DNA of 19,680 bases from JAAYJM01 sp964498585 (GCA_964498585.1 CAZCHH010000062.1:1-19680); one strand, 5' to 3'. Positions 7,011-15,883 are shown, numbered from the stretch's first letter. Program-made: numbers and translations. The notes: generated by a model not told the origin, from the sequence alone.

Positions 7011-7234
7011 GAAATTATAATTTTCATAATTAATTAAATATTCTACATATTAAACTTATCATCAAGTTTTCTGAAATTACTTTTGCTAATCTGCTTTGGT
7101 CATGTTAATAACTAAATTATAATATTTTTCTTCTGTAATACATCATTTACAAATATAATAAAAATTACGAAGTTAATTCATTTTAAATGGTTTTTGTAAA
7201 AAAATTTTGTAAGTAAATGATATTTGAAAACGTT

Positions 7235-8035
7235 TTAGCTTTCCATCATTTGATTAATTTCATCTTGGTAGTATTCTTTTTTGGAAGGGTCGGATATCAT
7301 TAGTTCTTTGTATGCAGCGATTGCTTCTTTAAAAGCACCTTGCTGCTGGTAAATTTTTGCAATAGTTACAGATGAAAAACTGAAATTTTCATTTGAAATA
7401 GATTTCTCTTTGGATTCTTTGCTAATTGAAAAAATTTCATCTACATAAGGTTCTGAACTTAATTTTTTCCCAAGAAAATGCAATTCGATAATCTTTTTTT
7501 CTTCTTCAAGATTAAAAATTTTGTCAATATACTTTAAATGCTCTGTATATGAAATCTTTATTGGTTCGTAATAAAAATTTTTGAATGGATAAACTAATGA
7601 AGGTATTCTTTTCATTTCCTCTTCAATAAATGGAATGGAAAATTCTTTTTTCTCTTTTTTTATGCTGTTTATCTTAATAAATTCATCAATATCAAATTCA
7701 TCGCTTTCTTGAGAAAACAGTTTTTCGCTTGTATCTTCAAATTCAAAATTGATTTCTCTTCCATTGCTAATGTGAGAATCCCTTAAAAAATTATTTTCAA
7801 TATCAAACCCTCTAAGGTTTTCTTCTAATTTATTTTCTTTGGAATTTTTTTTGTTCTGCTTGGATTCTTCAATTCCTAAAAGAGAATACGCTTTAGTTAG
7901 AATAGCATTAGCAGCTGAGTAATCCGGATATTTTTCAATTCCTTTTTTCAACAAATCAATTGCTTCTTCAACAAATCCGGAAAGCAATAACTGTTCTGCT
8001 TCAACAGCAAATAGTAGAGTAATTTCTTCATTCAT
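7235..8035 (-). CDS. TPR-repeat protein
   Basis: A 266-residue protein with tetratricopeptide-like helix pairs at each end. Residues about 6-50 (AEQLLLSGFVEEAIDLLKKGIEKYP then the A-helix of a second repeat, SAANAILTKAYSLLG) and about 227-262 (IAKIYQQQGAFKEAIAAYKE) carry the usual A/G and A-x-x-x-Y-P spacing. The ~170 residues between are highly charged (Lys/Glu/Ser-rich) and likely disordered or low complexity. There is no signal peptide or membrane segment, so it is probably a cytoplasmic scaffold; the partner is unknown. Its ATG overlaps the stop of the polyprenyl synthase by one base (TAATG), so translation is probably coupled. Confidence 0.82.
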   Translation of the reverse strand: MNEEITLLFAVEAEQLLLSGFVEEAIDLLKKGIEKYPDYSAANAILTKAYSLLGIEESKQNKKNSKENKLEENLRGFDIENNFLRDSHISNGREINFEFEDTSEKLFSQESDEFDIDEFIKINSIKKEKKEFSIPFIEEEMKRIPSLVYPFKNFYYEPIKISYTEHLKYIDKIFNLEEEKKIIELHFLGKKLSSEPYVDEIFSISKESKEKSISNENFSFSSVTIAKIYQQQGAFKEAIAAYKELMISDPSKKEYYQDEINQMMES

Positions 8036-9009
8036 TAAATATTTCTTTCAATAACAAAATTTGCGAAATTAATTAATGATTGTTTATAAATGCTATCAGG
8101 AATATTTTCAATATAGCGAATTGCTTTATTTGAATATTCTTTAGCAATTTTTTCAGAATAGTCCATTCCACCGCTTTTAATTACAAAATCTTTAATATAA
8201 TTAATATCTTTTCTCTTTGGATTTCCATCTTTAATTAATGAAATAATTTTCTTTTTATCCGATTTATCTGATTTGGAAAGTGAATATATCAGTGGAAGAG
8301 TTATTTTCTTTTCTTTTATATCGTTACCAATAGGTTTCCCAAGAATTTCGCTTTTTCCCTGATAATCTAAAATATCATCTTTTATTTGAAATGCAATACC
8401 GAGATTTTCGCCGAATTCCCTGAAATTTGATTGTATTGTTAAATCTTCATTGGTGCTAATAGCGCCAATTTCGCAGCAGGTTGCAAGCAACGAGCCAGTT
8501 TTGTTGGAAATAATTTTAAAATATACATCGATTTCGATATTATGCTTTTTGCTATTATGAATTTGCAAAAGTTCCCCTTCGCTCATACGACGAACTGCAT
8601 TTGACGTAGCTTTCAGGAAATTGAACTCACTATTATCAATAGCAGAAAGCATTCCTTTTGCCAGTAGGAAATCACCGATTAGAACAGCAATTTTGTTATT
8701 CCATGCAGCATTTATAGAAGCCATTCCACGCCTTTTATCAGCTTCGTCTACGACGTCATCGTGAATAAGAGTAGCGGAATGAAGCATTTCTACCATTGCT
8801 GCACCATTATACGTTCTTTCGTTGATTTCGCCACAAGCTGCAGCAGACAAAAAAACTATTGCCGGTCTGACCTGCTTGCCTTTTTTCTTTGTTAAATAGT
8901 TGATTATTAATGAAATCAAGGATACATTTGAATTCAATCTTTGCTTAAAATAAATATCAAATTCTTCTAAATGCTCTTTAATTGGTTCGTATATTTCTTT
9001 AATTGTCAT
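8035..9009 (-). CDS. Long-chain trans-polyprenyl diphosphate synthase
   Basis: A 324-residue isoprenyl diphosphate synthase that condenses IPP units onto an allylic primer to make the C35-C45 chains used as quinone tails. It has KGKQVRPA (IPP-binding region), the first Asp-rich motif DDVVD (84-88) followed by ADKRRG, GDFLLAKG, the KT/KTGSLLA segment and the second Asp-rich motif QIKDDILD (208-215) followed by GKPIGNDIKEKKITLPL. The residue five before the first motif is Ala79, a small side chain as expected for long-chain (IspB/HepB-type) enzymes rather than FPP or GGPP synthase. The exact product length cannot be read. It leads a two-gene unit with the TPR gene, overlapping it by one base. 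Confidence 0.93.
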   Translation of the reverse strand: MTIKEIYEPIKEHLEEFDIYFKQRLNSNVSLISLIINYLTKKKGKQVRPAIVFLSAAACGEINERTYNGAAMVEMLHSATLIHDDVVDEADKRRGMASINAAWNNKIAVLIGDFLLAKGMLSAIDNSEFNFLKATSNAVRRMSEGELLQIHNSKKHNIEIDVYFKIISNKTGSLLATCCEIGAISTNEDLTIQSNFREFGENLGIAFQIKDDILDYQGKSEILGKPIGNDIKEKKITLPLIYSLSKSDKSDKKKIISLIKDGNPKRKDINYIKDFVIKSGGMDYSEKIAKEYSNKAIRYIENIPDSIYKQSLINFANFVIERNI

Positions 9010-9431
9010 TAATTTCCTGAAAAATACACTTTTTATTTATTGTTATTAAATTTTTTACAAAATAATAAATAATAAATTTACAAAATTTTATAATACTAAA
9101 AAATATTCATTTTTTTTCAGTGTAGATACACTTTCATACCTTTTGAATATTTCATTTGATATTATTAATTTTAATAATAAAGAATGTTTCAAATATGAAA
9201 TAGAAATTCTTTCTGACTGCATTTTTGATTATGAGATTAATTGAATATTGTAATATTTAGTTTTTTATTTTTGTTGCTTTTTATTTATATTATAGATTGT
9301 ATAATTATTAAGAATTGTATGAAATTTTTTAAAATAATGTTTTTTAACATTTAAAATACTTGAAAAAATAAGAAAATTTTTGTATTTTTACATTATTATA
9401 AATATTGTTTTTCAAAATACAAATAAATATC
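9010..9431. other. AT-rich divergent intergenic region
   Basis: About 420 bases between the divergent polyprenyl synthase and Asp-box protein genes. It must hold both promoters, but I see no convincing -33/-7 pair. A short palindrome AGTGTAGATACACT lies at 9119-9132 and could be an operator. One plus-strand frame from 9050 to 9244 has no stop for 64 codons but lacks an ATG; it is discussed as a finding and not called as a gene. No copy of the interspersed repeats is present. Confidence 0.5.
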
Positions 9432-12400
9432 ATGAAACATACATCTCTCAAAATATTACAAATAATTCTAGTCGCATCATTATTTTTTACTGGAGAATTA
9501 AAAACTCAAACTTTTTTTGAACAATTAGAAAAGAACAATAATCCGAACCTGAATCAAATCAAAGAAGCGTTTGAAGACCAATGGAAGGATTTTCCTGAGG
9601 GTCAAAGGAAACCGGGTTGGAAACAAATGCAAAGATGGCAGTATTTTTGGGAACCACGTACTTTTCCAAATGGCGAATTTCCTAATCAGGTTGAAATTTA
9701 CAGAGAATATGAGTTTTTTAAAGGAAAAGAAACTCATTCTAATCCTTCGAGTACAAAACAATGGACATTATTAGGTCCTGAGACAAAGCCAGAAAAGGTC
9801 TATGATGTAAGACAGCAAGGATTAGGAAGAGTAAATGTTATACGATTTCACCCGGATAATCCAAACATTATTTGGGCTGGAGCTGCATCCGGTGGTGTAT
9901 GGCGTTCTAAAGACGGTGGCTCTTCTTGGGAAACTTTTCCATTTACTCAATTTCTTTCTTTAGGAGTTTCAGACATAGCAATTTCACCATCTGACCCAAA
10001 TATTGTTTATGTTGCTACTGGAGATGCAAGTGGAACATTAGGAACTGGTAACAGTTTTTATTCTATCGGAATAATAAAAACAACTGATGCAGGAGCAACT
10101 TGGAATTTAACTAATATGAGTTATTATTTAAGCAATGGAAAAGTAACTTCCCGATTAATCCTTTCTCCTCATAATCCTGATATAGTTATTGCTGCAACAA
10201 GCGAAGGCATATACAAAACAACTGATGGCGGAACAACTTGGAATTTAAAAAGAACTGGAAATTTCCGTGATATGATTTGCTCAATTTCAGATTATAATAT
10301 CGTTAGTGCATCTGTCTTTTCCCGTTCTGGTTCTACTTCATTATTCCGTTCATCTGACTTCGGAGACTCTTGGGAACAAGTTCACGATATACCGGGTGCT
10401 TCAAGAGTGGTCTTTGCAGTAACTCCTGTCAAACCTAACAGAGTTTATGCTCTTTGCTCCAGAAATATGTATTCATCTTATCATTCTCTTATTATTTCTG
10501 AAGATAATGGCATAAATTATGAAGAATACTCGAATTATGAAATAGAAAACAATTTACTTGGCTGGTATCTTGGTACTGGTTCAGACAATAATACTGGACA
10601 AGCAGATTATGACCTTTGTTTAGCAGTATCTCCAACCGATTCAAGAGTACTTTATATTGGTGGAATTAATGTTTGGAAATCTATTGATGAAGGTTCTACC
10701 TGGACTATGGTAGCACATTGGAATGGTGCTTATGACAAACCGTTTATACATGCAGACCAGCATTGCTTTGAATGGTTAGATGAAAGTACACTTTTTGTTG
10801 GTAACGATGGCGGCATTTATTTAACTGGGAATGGAGGAAAATCTTGGAATTTCAAATCTAATGGAATGTCAATCACTCAATATTATAGATTCGGTGTTTC
10901 ACAAACTGAACCATACCTAATTTATGCCGGTTGTCAGGATAATGGTTCTAACAGACTTAATGATGGTAAGTGGGAACACGTTTACTCTGCTGACGGAATG
11001 GAAGCTGCTGTTGACCCAACTAATACTGATAGAGTTTATGTATCTTTTCAATATGGTCAATTACTTAGGTCATCTAACGGAGGTAAAAATTTTACTTCAA
11101 TGATTAATTCTACCAAGACAAATGAGAATGGGGGATGGGTTACGCCTTATTTAATTTCTTCTACTTCTCCAAATGTAATATATGCTGGTTATAAAAATGT
11201 ATGGAAATCCACCGACTACGGAGTAAATTGGAATAAAATTTCAAATTTTAGCTCTAACAGAACAATTGTTGCTCTTGCTCTTTCTGAAGCAAATCCAAAT
11301 ATCATTTATGCCGCAAATTATTCTAATCTTATTGTTTCAAAAGATGGTGGAGAAACTTGGACAACAATATTAAACTCAAGCCAAGCAATTACTTATATCG
11401 AAGCTCATCCTACTAATGAAAATATAGTATGGGTAACACTTTCCGGCTACTCATCAGGCAATAAAGTGATGGAATATGATGGTTCTGAATGGAACAATAT
11501 TTCCGGCAATTTACCAAATGTTCCGATTAATTGTATTGCCTATCAAAAAGAATCGCCAGACAGAATTTATGTTGGAACTGATATAGGAGTCTTTTATACA
11601 GATTATTCTTCAAAAATCTGGGAACAATTCGGAGCTGGTTTACCTAATGTTATTGTTAATGAGCTGGAAATTCATTATGGAATTAAAAAAATTCGTGCTG
11701 CAACTTATGGACGCGGTATTTGGGAAGCTGATATTCTTGAATGTAATCTTGAACCTTTAACTTTAAAAATTATTGGGAATTTGGAATTTTGTCTGGGTGA
11801 TAGTGTAATTATTGAAGTAGAGCAGAATTATCCCAATTTTGTTTGGAATAATGGCGAAACTTCTAAAAGAATTGTAGTTAAAGAATCTGGTAGTTTTTCA
11901 GTAACTGCTGAAGATAATACTGGATGCACTACAAAATCTAATTCTGTTACTGTTGAAGTTTATAATGTTCCTGAATTAGCAATAAATCCAGTAGGTAAAT
12001 TTCCTATCTGTATAGGTGAAGAAGCTACTTTAACTGCTAATTTTGGATTTAAAACTTATTTATGGAATAACGGTGAAACTACAAGGCGTATCGTAACTTC
12101 AATTCCCGGAGAATATTATCTTTCTGCTGTTACTTCTGATGGCTGCGTTGCTTATTCTGATACATTACTTGTTGAAGTTATGCCTTATCCAGAAAAACCA
12201 ATTATTTCTCAAAACGGTAATTGGCTAAATTCCACTGAAGCTATAGAATATCAATGGTACAAAAACGATACTTTAATCGAAGGTGCTACTAATCATTCAT
12301 ACTTAGCTACTGAAAGTGGTATTTATAAAGTAGAAATATGGGATGAATATAGTTGCTCGAATATTTCTGAAGAATTTGATTTTATATTGGGTGTTAATGA

Positions 12401-12665
12401 CATTAATACTCCGGAATACTATATCAATGTCCGTCCCAATCCAAGCAAAGATATTTTCAATATTAATGCTCAGTTTACTAAGCCACATAATTTAAATATA
12501 TCTATTTCAACTATTAATGGTGAAAGAGTTTTTTCTGAAATAGTAAAATACAATGGCGGAGTGTTTACTAAACAAATTGATTTTAGCCAATTCCCTCGTG
12601 GAACCTATTATCTGGTAATCAATTATGACGGTAATATCTGGCGTCATCAATTAATAAAAGAATAG
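9432..12665 (+). CDS. Secreted Asp-box (BNR/sortilin-like) protein with T9SS type A sorting domain
   Basis: A 1077-residue protein from the ATG at 9432 (an in-frame TTG at 9405 is less likely). A signal peptide (KILQIILVASLFFTG) is followed by a region with about ten Asp-box-like S-x-D-x-G-x-x-W blades, residues about 156-645: WRSKDGGSSWE, KTTDAGATWN, KTTDGGTTWN, RSSDFGDSWE, WKSIDEGSTW, WKSTDYGVNW, VSKDGGETWT and looser copies. This predicts a beta-propeller as in sialidases, sortilin/VPS10 and plant xyloglucanases. No catalytic sialidase RIP/Arg triad is evident, so an enzyme activity should not be assumed. Residues about 782-985 hold three Ig/PKD-like domains, each with a C...WNNGET or YQWYKNDT core. 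The last ~80 residues (VRPNPSKDIF ... LIKE) are a type A T9SS C-terminal sorting signal. The product should be exported and anchored or released at the cell surface. It is monocistronic, with its own terminator. Confidence 0.9.
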   Translation: MKHTSLKILQIILVASLFFTGELKTQTFFEQLEKNNNPNLNQIKEAFEDQWKDFPEGQRKPGWKQMQRWQYFWEPRTFPNGEFPNQVEIYREYEFFKGKETHSNPSSTKQWTLLGPETKPEKVYDVRQQGLGRVNVIRFHPDNPNIIWAGAASGGVWRSKDGGSSWETFPFTQFLSLGVSDIAISPSDPNIVYVATGDASGTLGTGNSFYSIGIIKTTDAGATWNLTNMSYYLSNGKVTSRLILSPHNPDIVIAATSEGIYKTTDGGTTWNLKRTGNFRDMICSISDYNIVSASVFSRSGSTSLFRSSDFGDSWEQVHDIPGASRVVFAVTPVKPNRVYALCSRNMYSSYHSLIISEDNGINYEEYSNYEIENNLLGWYLGTGSDNNTGQADYDLCLAVSPTDSRVLYIGGINVWKSIDEGSTWTMVAHWNGAYDKPFIHADQHCFEWLDESTLFVGNDGGIYLTGNGGKSWNFKSNGMSITQYYRFGVSQTEPYLIYAGCQDNGSNRLNDGKWEHVYSADGMEAAVDPTNTDRVYVSFQYGQLLRSSNGGKNFTSMINSTKTNENGGWVTPYLISSTSPNVIYAGYKNVWKSTDYGVNWNKISNFSSNRTIVALALSEANPNIIYAANYSNLIVSKDGGETWTTILNSSQAITYIEAHPTNENIVWVTLSGYSSGNKVMEYDGSEWNNISGNLPNVPINCIAYQKESPDRIYVGTDIGVFYTDYSSKIWEQFGAGLPNVIVNELEIHYGIKKIRAATYGRGIWEADILECNLEPLTLKIIGNLEFCLGDSVIIEVEQNYPNFVWNNGETSKRIVVKESGSFSVTAEDNTGCTTKSNSVTVEVYNVPELAINPVGKFPICIGEEATLTANFGFKTYLWNNGETTRRIVTSIPGEYYLSAVTSDGCVAYSDTLLVEVMPYPEKPIISQNGNWLNSTEAIEYQWYKNDTLIEGATNHSYLATESGIYKVEIWDEYSCSNISEEFDFILGVNDINTPEYYINVRPNPSKDIFNINAQFTKPHNLNISISTINGERVFSEIVKYNGGVFTKQIDFSQFPRGTYYLVINYDGNIWRHQLIKE

Positions 12666-12694
12666 ATATAATTAATAAAAAGTTTTTTTAAATT

Positions 12695-12730
12695 AAGTAA
12701 AACAGATAGAGATGTCTGTTTTACTTTTTT
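12695..12730 (+). terminator. Rho-independent terminator of the Asp-box gene
   Basis: A perfect 12-bp stem, AAGTAAAACAGA (12695-12706) with TCTGTTTTACTT (12715-12726), has an 8-base loop and is followed by a T-run to 12730. It starts 30 bases after the stop codon. The stem is AT-rich, but length and T-run make it convincing. The IS66 relic begins at the end of the T-run. Confidence 0.85.
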
Positions 12731-13439
12731 GTAACTACTCAGTCAAAAAGAAAAAAAAGCAAAAAAAAGCAGATATTGTAAAGTTTATTTAAATAAAAAG
12801 CATAAAGATTATTTACAAGTTGAAATATGACTTCTGAAGAACAAGTAATACTTTTAAAAGCAGAAAATGCACTGTTAAAAGAAATAGTAAAAGAACTTTA
12901 AGCACGAATAATACAATAGAACAATCGTATTGCAGAATTGAAAGGTTATTGCATAAAGCTATGCTGTTGAAAGATAGTTCCAATAGCAGTAAATTACCAT
13001 CAACTGATATTTCCACTCCGAAACGAAATTAAAGTTTGCTAGAGAAAAGTGGAAAAAAGTCTGGTGGGCAGATAGGTCATCAAGGCACTACACTTAAACA
13101 GGTAAGCAATCCAGACGAAATATTAAAAATTGAACCGCATTATTGTAAAGATTGTGGTTGCTCGCTTGATAACAAAGCATCTCATTTTCACTCGAAGCGT
13201 CAGGTCATAGATATCCCACCAGTCTTTATTATAAGAACGCACTACCAGATAATAATGGTTCGGAGCGTGCAATACGTAATGCAAAAGTGAAACAAAAGGT
13301 ATTTGGTCAATTTAAAAGTGGTCCGAATAGATTTTGCATATTGCATTCAGTTATAAATACTTGTTTGAAGCGAGGAGTTGATATTTTGTTCGTTATGACA
13401 GTATCTCAAAATTTGCTCTTACCGGCTGAGTAGTTACAA
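12729..13439 (+). mobile_element. Internally deleted IS66-family element, non-autonomous relic
   Basis: It is bounded by a perfect 14-bp inverted repeat: TTGTAACTACTCAG (12729-12742) and CTGAGTAGTTACAA (13426-13439). The conserved IS66 tips starting GTAA give an element of about 707 bases (12731-13437), against roughly 2.5 kb for a full IS66. Inside is only a broken tnpC; the accessory tnpA and tnpB are missing. An 8-bp target duplication is not visible (TACTTTTT on the left, AATTATTT on the right), so either it has decayed or the flanks were rearranged. It lies exactly between the Asp-box gene's terminator and the GWxTD gene, so it disrupts neither. Confidence 0.85.
12827..13433 (+). pseudogene. 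Degenerate IS66 transposase TnpC
   Basis: Pieces in three frames add up to the two ends of TnpC. The first, from ATG 12827, reads EQVILLKAENALLKEIVKEL and stops at 12899; another stop follows at 12917, then NNRIAELKG in the same frame. After a frameshift, the piece from about 12961 gives LLKDSSNSSKLPSTD, has a stop at 13030, and continues KSGKKSGGQIGHQGTTLKQV, the zinc-finger-like CKDCGCSL and KRQVIDIPPVF. A junction near 13225-13245 then jumps, in a third frame, to NALPDNNGSERAIRNAKVKQ and KVFGQFKSGPNRF, the C-terminal part holding the catalytic Glu of the DDE triad, ending at TAG 13431. Both catalytic Asp regions are deleted. The gene is certainly dead. Confidence 0.9.
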
Positions 13440-13561
13440 TTATTTTAATCGAAAATAAAAAAATGTTAAAAGAAAGTTCTTTTACAATTCATAAATATTT
13501 GTTATATTTAAATAAATTTTTATGAAATTTTTTTAGAATAAAAAAGACATTAATTACAGTT

Positions 13562-14983
13562 ATGAAAATCTTTAAATTTTTAATAATAGTATTTCTTTTA
13601 AGTCAAATATCATCAATCGCTAAGCAGGTTCAAATAGAATTTGATTTTGCAATGTTTAAATTTGACGAGAACAATGTTAAAGTTGAAGTATATTATTCAT
13701 TTCCTGATACAATGTTAAATTATATAATTAAAGATGATAAGTATTTAGGAGAATTATATATTTCTGTTAAAGTTAGCAATGAACTTGGTATAGTAGATAA
13801 AAAAGAATGGATAGTTACAAATTCAATAAACCAACCATTATTAGAGTATAAGACGAATTTACTCGGACAGAAAAATTTTATTTTACCTTATGACCAGTAT
13901 AAAACTGAAATTCTTGTTTTTGATATAAATGATTCTACAACAAGAGCAGAAAAAACAATTGATTTAATAACTAAAAATTATTCTGGAAAAAAATTTCAGA
14001 TATCAGATTTACAACTTGCTCAGCACATAGAAAAGGAAAGCAGTGCGACAAATCAGTGGAATCCTATGTTTTTAAAGAATACTTTATATGTAATTCCAAA
14101 TCCATCTCTTGAATATTTTGGGACAGAACCAGTTTTTAATATTTATTTTGAAGTTTATAACGCATTAGAAAATTCTGAAGATGGTTATATTGTAACCTAT
14201 AATTTTTTCAATGCAATTAATAAAGAAATAGTAAGTGTTCCAAGGAAAAAAAAGTCAGTAAGTAATGCTCAGGTCGAATATCTCACTTTTCCAATCGAGC
14301 TTTTTCCTACTGGAGTTTATTATGTTCAGGTTACTGCAAAATACCCGGCTGAATCTCCCGTTGATTCAGTCAGTTATGTTAAGAAGTTTTATTTGGTTAA
14401 TCCTTCGAAACCGTCTGAACTTCAGCATCTTTTTACAGAAAGTGCTACATTTGAAGATAGCGAATTTGCTACAATGAGTCCTGAAACTGTAGAAACAGAA
14501 TTTCAGATGATAAAATTTATTTCTACTCCAGATGAGATTAATCTTTATGATGAACTAACAACTACCGAAGCTAAACAAAAATTTTTATATAGATTTTGGC
14601 AGCTGAGAAATCCAGATTCTACTTCTTTTATAAATCCAGCTCGTGAGCAATTCAGAGAAATGATTAGTTATTCCAACACATACTTTACTTATGGTAAAAT
14701 GAGAGAAGGATGGAGAACTGAAAGAGGAAGAGTACTTATTAAATATGGAATGCCTACTCAACGTGATGCCCATTTCCGAACAGGTGAAAACAGAGCTTAT
14801 GAAGAATGGTTCTATGGAAATATTCAAGGCGGAGTTTATTTCTATTTTGTAGATGTAAGCGGCTTTGGAAATTTTATTCAAGTGAATTCTACTGCCTGGA
14901 GAGAGCCAAGAAATGATAATTGGTACAGAGAATATGTAATTCCCAATAATCCCGATAGGTTCGATATTGATAATAACTATTAG
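13562..14983 (+). CDS. Secreted GWxTD-domain protein
   Basis: A 473-residue protein with an N-terminal signal peptide (FKFLIIVFLLSQISSIA). The N-terminal and middle parts are beta-rich, with VYYVQVTAKYP and GELYISVKVSNELG-like strands suggesting two beta-sandwich domains. The C-terminal ~150 residues are a GWxTD domain: FLYRFWQLRNPDS, FREMISYSNTYFTYGKMREG, then GWRTERGRVLIKYGMPTQRD (from residue 383) and YEEWFYGN. The defining Asp is Glu here (GWRTE). GWxTD proteins are common in Ignavibacteria, Bacteroidota and Acidobacteria and have no established role. The acyltransferase gene starts 11 bases later, so the two are probably cotranscribed and an envelope role is likely; that is inference. 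Confidence 0.88.
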   Translation: MKIFKFLIIVFLLSQISSIAKQVQIEFDFAMFKFDENNVKVEVYYSFPDTMLNYIIKDDKYLGELYISVKVSNELGIVDKKEWIVTNSINQPLLEYKTNLLGQKNFILPYDQYKTEILVFDINDSTTRAEKTIDLITKNYSGKKFQISDLQLAQHIEKESSATNQWNPMFLKNTLYVIPNPSLEYFGTEPVFNIYFEVYNALENSEDGYIVTYNFFNAINKEIVSVPRKKKSVSNAQVEYLTFPIELFPTGVYYVQVTAKYPAESPVDSVSYVKKFYLVNPSKPSELQHLFTESATFEDSEFATMSPETVETEFQMIKFISTPDEINLYDELTTTEAKQKFLYRFWQLRNPDSTSFINPAREQFREMISYSNTYFTYGKMREGWRTERGRVLIKYGMPTQRDAHFRTGENRAYEEWFYGNIQGGVYFYFVDVSGFGNFIQVNSTAWREPRNDNWYREYVIPNNPDRFDIDNNY

Positions 14984-14994
14984 CTTTGTTCTAA

Positions 14995-15882
14995 ATGAGG
15001 AGTTTTTTTAATAAATTAATTACATTTTTCTTACTTGTAATTGGATGGTTTGCTAAATTTCTTTCTGTAAAACAAAGAAATTCTTTTGGTAAAATAGTTG
15101 GTGATTTACTTAGGTTTTTAGGTAGAAGCAGACGAAATGTTACTTACGAAAATATTTCAATTGCTTTTCCATCAAATTCAACTAATGAAAATAATAAAAT
15201 TCTTATAAATTCTTATCGAAATCTTGGTATAACTCTTATTGAACTTCTTGTTCTTAGATACCTAACTGATGATGAAGTCAAAGAATATATCAAATTTAGC
15301 AATATTGACTTGTTAATTGAAAAGTATAATGAAGGGCGAGGTCTAATTTTAATGTCCGGGCATTACGGAAATTGGGAATTGCTTGCTTATTCTGTTAATA
15401 CTTATACTGGGATTCCAGTACAGATTATCGTTAAACCTCAAAGCAATGAAGCTGCTGATAAGCTTTTGAACAGTTACAGAACAAAAGGCGGCAACAAAAT
15501 CGTTTCTATGTATAAAGCTGCGTTGAGCATAGTTAGAACCTTAAAAAAAGGTGGAGTAATTGCAATGCTGCTTGACCAAAGTGCTACAAAAGACAAAGAT
15601 ATTTTTGTTGACTTCTTCAATAGACCCGCTGCTACATATATTGCAACAGCAGAGCTTGCACTTTCTCTTGACTGTCCAATTATTATCGGATTTGCCGTTA
15701 GAAATGATGATTGCACTTATCGGGTAGATTTATCTGAAATTAAGTTCGATGATATTAGAGGAAATGATGATGCTGTCCGTATTCTTACAGAAAGGCATGT
15801 GAAAGCTCTCGAAAATCAAATTCGCTCGAATCCCTCTCTTTGGTCATGGCAGCATAAAAGATGGAAACACTCACCAGATTAG
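14995..15882 (+). CDS. Lipid A-type lysophospholipid acyltransferase (LpxL/HtrB family)
   Basis: A 295-residue protein with one N-terminal membrane anchor (LITFFLLVIGWFAKFL) and the LpxL-family catalytic H-x4-E motif in MSGHYGNWELL (H123, E128). The family also has IVKPQSNEAADKLLNSYR, the GGVIAMLLDQSATKDKDIFVDFF block (about 187-208) and a C-terminal NPSLWSWQHKRWK. It should transfer an acyl chain from acyl-ACP to a lipid A precursor, or to a related acceptor lipid, on the inner face of the cytoplasmic membrane. Length is normal. The start ATG at 14995 follows the GWxTD stop by 11 bases. Other LpxL relatives acylate phospholipids or aminolipids, so the acceptor is not certain. Confidence 0.88.
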   Translation: MRSFFNKLITFFLLVIGWFAKFLSVKQRNSFGKIVGDLLRFLGRSRRNVTYENISIAFPSNSTNENNKILINSYRNLGITLIELLVLRYLTDDEVKEYIKFSNIDLLIEKYNEGRGLILMSGHYGNWELLAYSVNTYTGIPVQIIVKPQSNEAADKLLNSYRTKGGNKIVSMYKAALSIVRTLKKGGVIAMLLDQSATKDKDIFVDFFNRPAATYIATAELALSLDCPIIIGFAVRNDDCTYRVDLSEIKFDDIRGNDDAVRILTERHVKALENQIRSNPSLWSWQHKRWKHSPD

Positions 15883-15883
15883 G

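Noticed and set aside
9405..9431. TTG start nine codons upstream of the Asp-box protein
   Set aside because: The ATG at 9432 gives a standard signal peptide directly at the N-terminus.
9432..11750. Sialidase activity for the Asp-box protein
   Set aside because: Asp boxes are structural; no catalytic Arg triad or RIP motif was seen.
13036..13290. Intact small protein with a CxxC motif
   Set aside because: It is a fragment of IS66 TnpC starting after an in-frame stop and ending by frameshift after the deletion junction.
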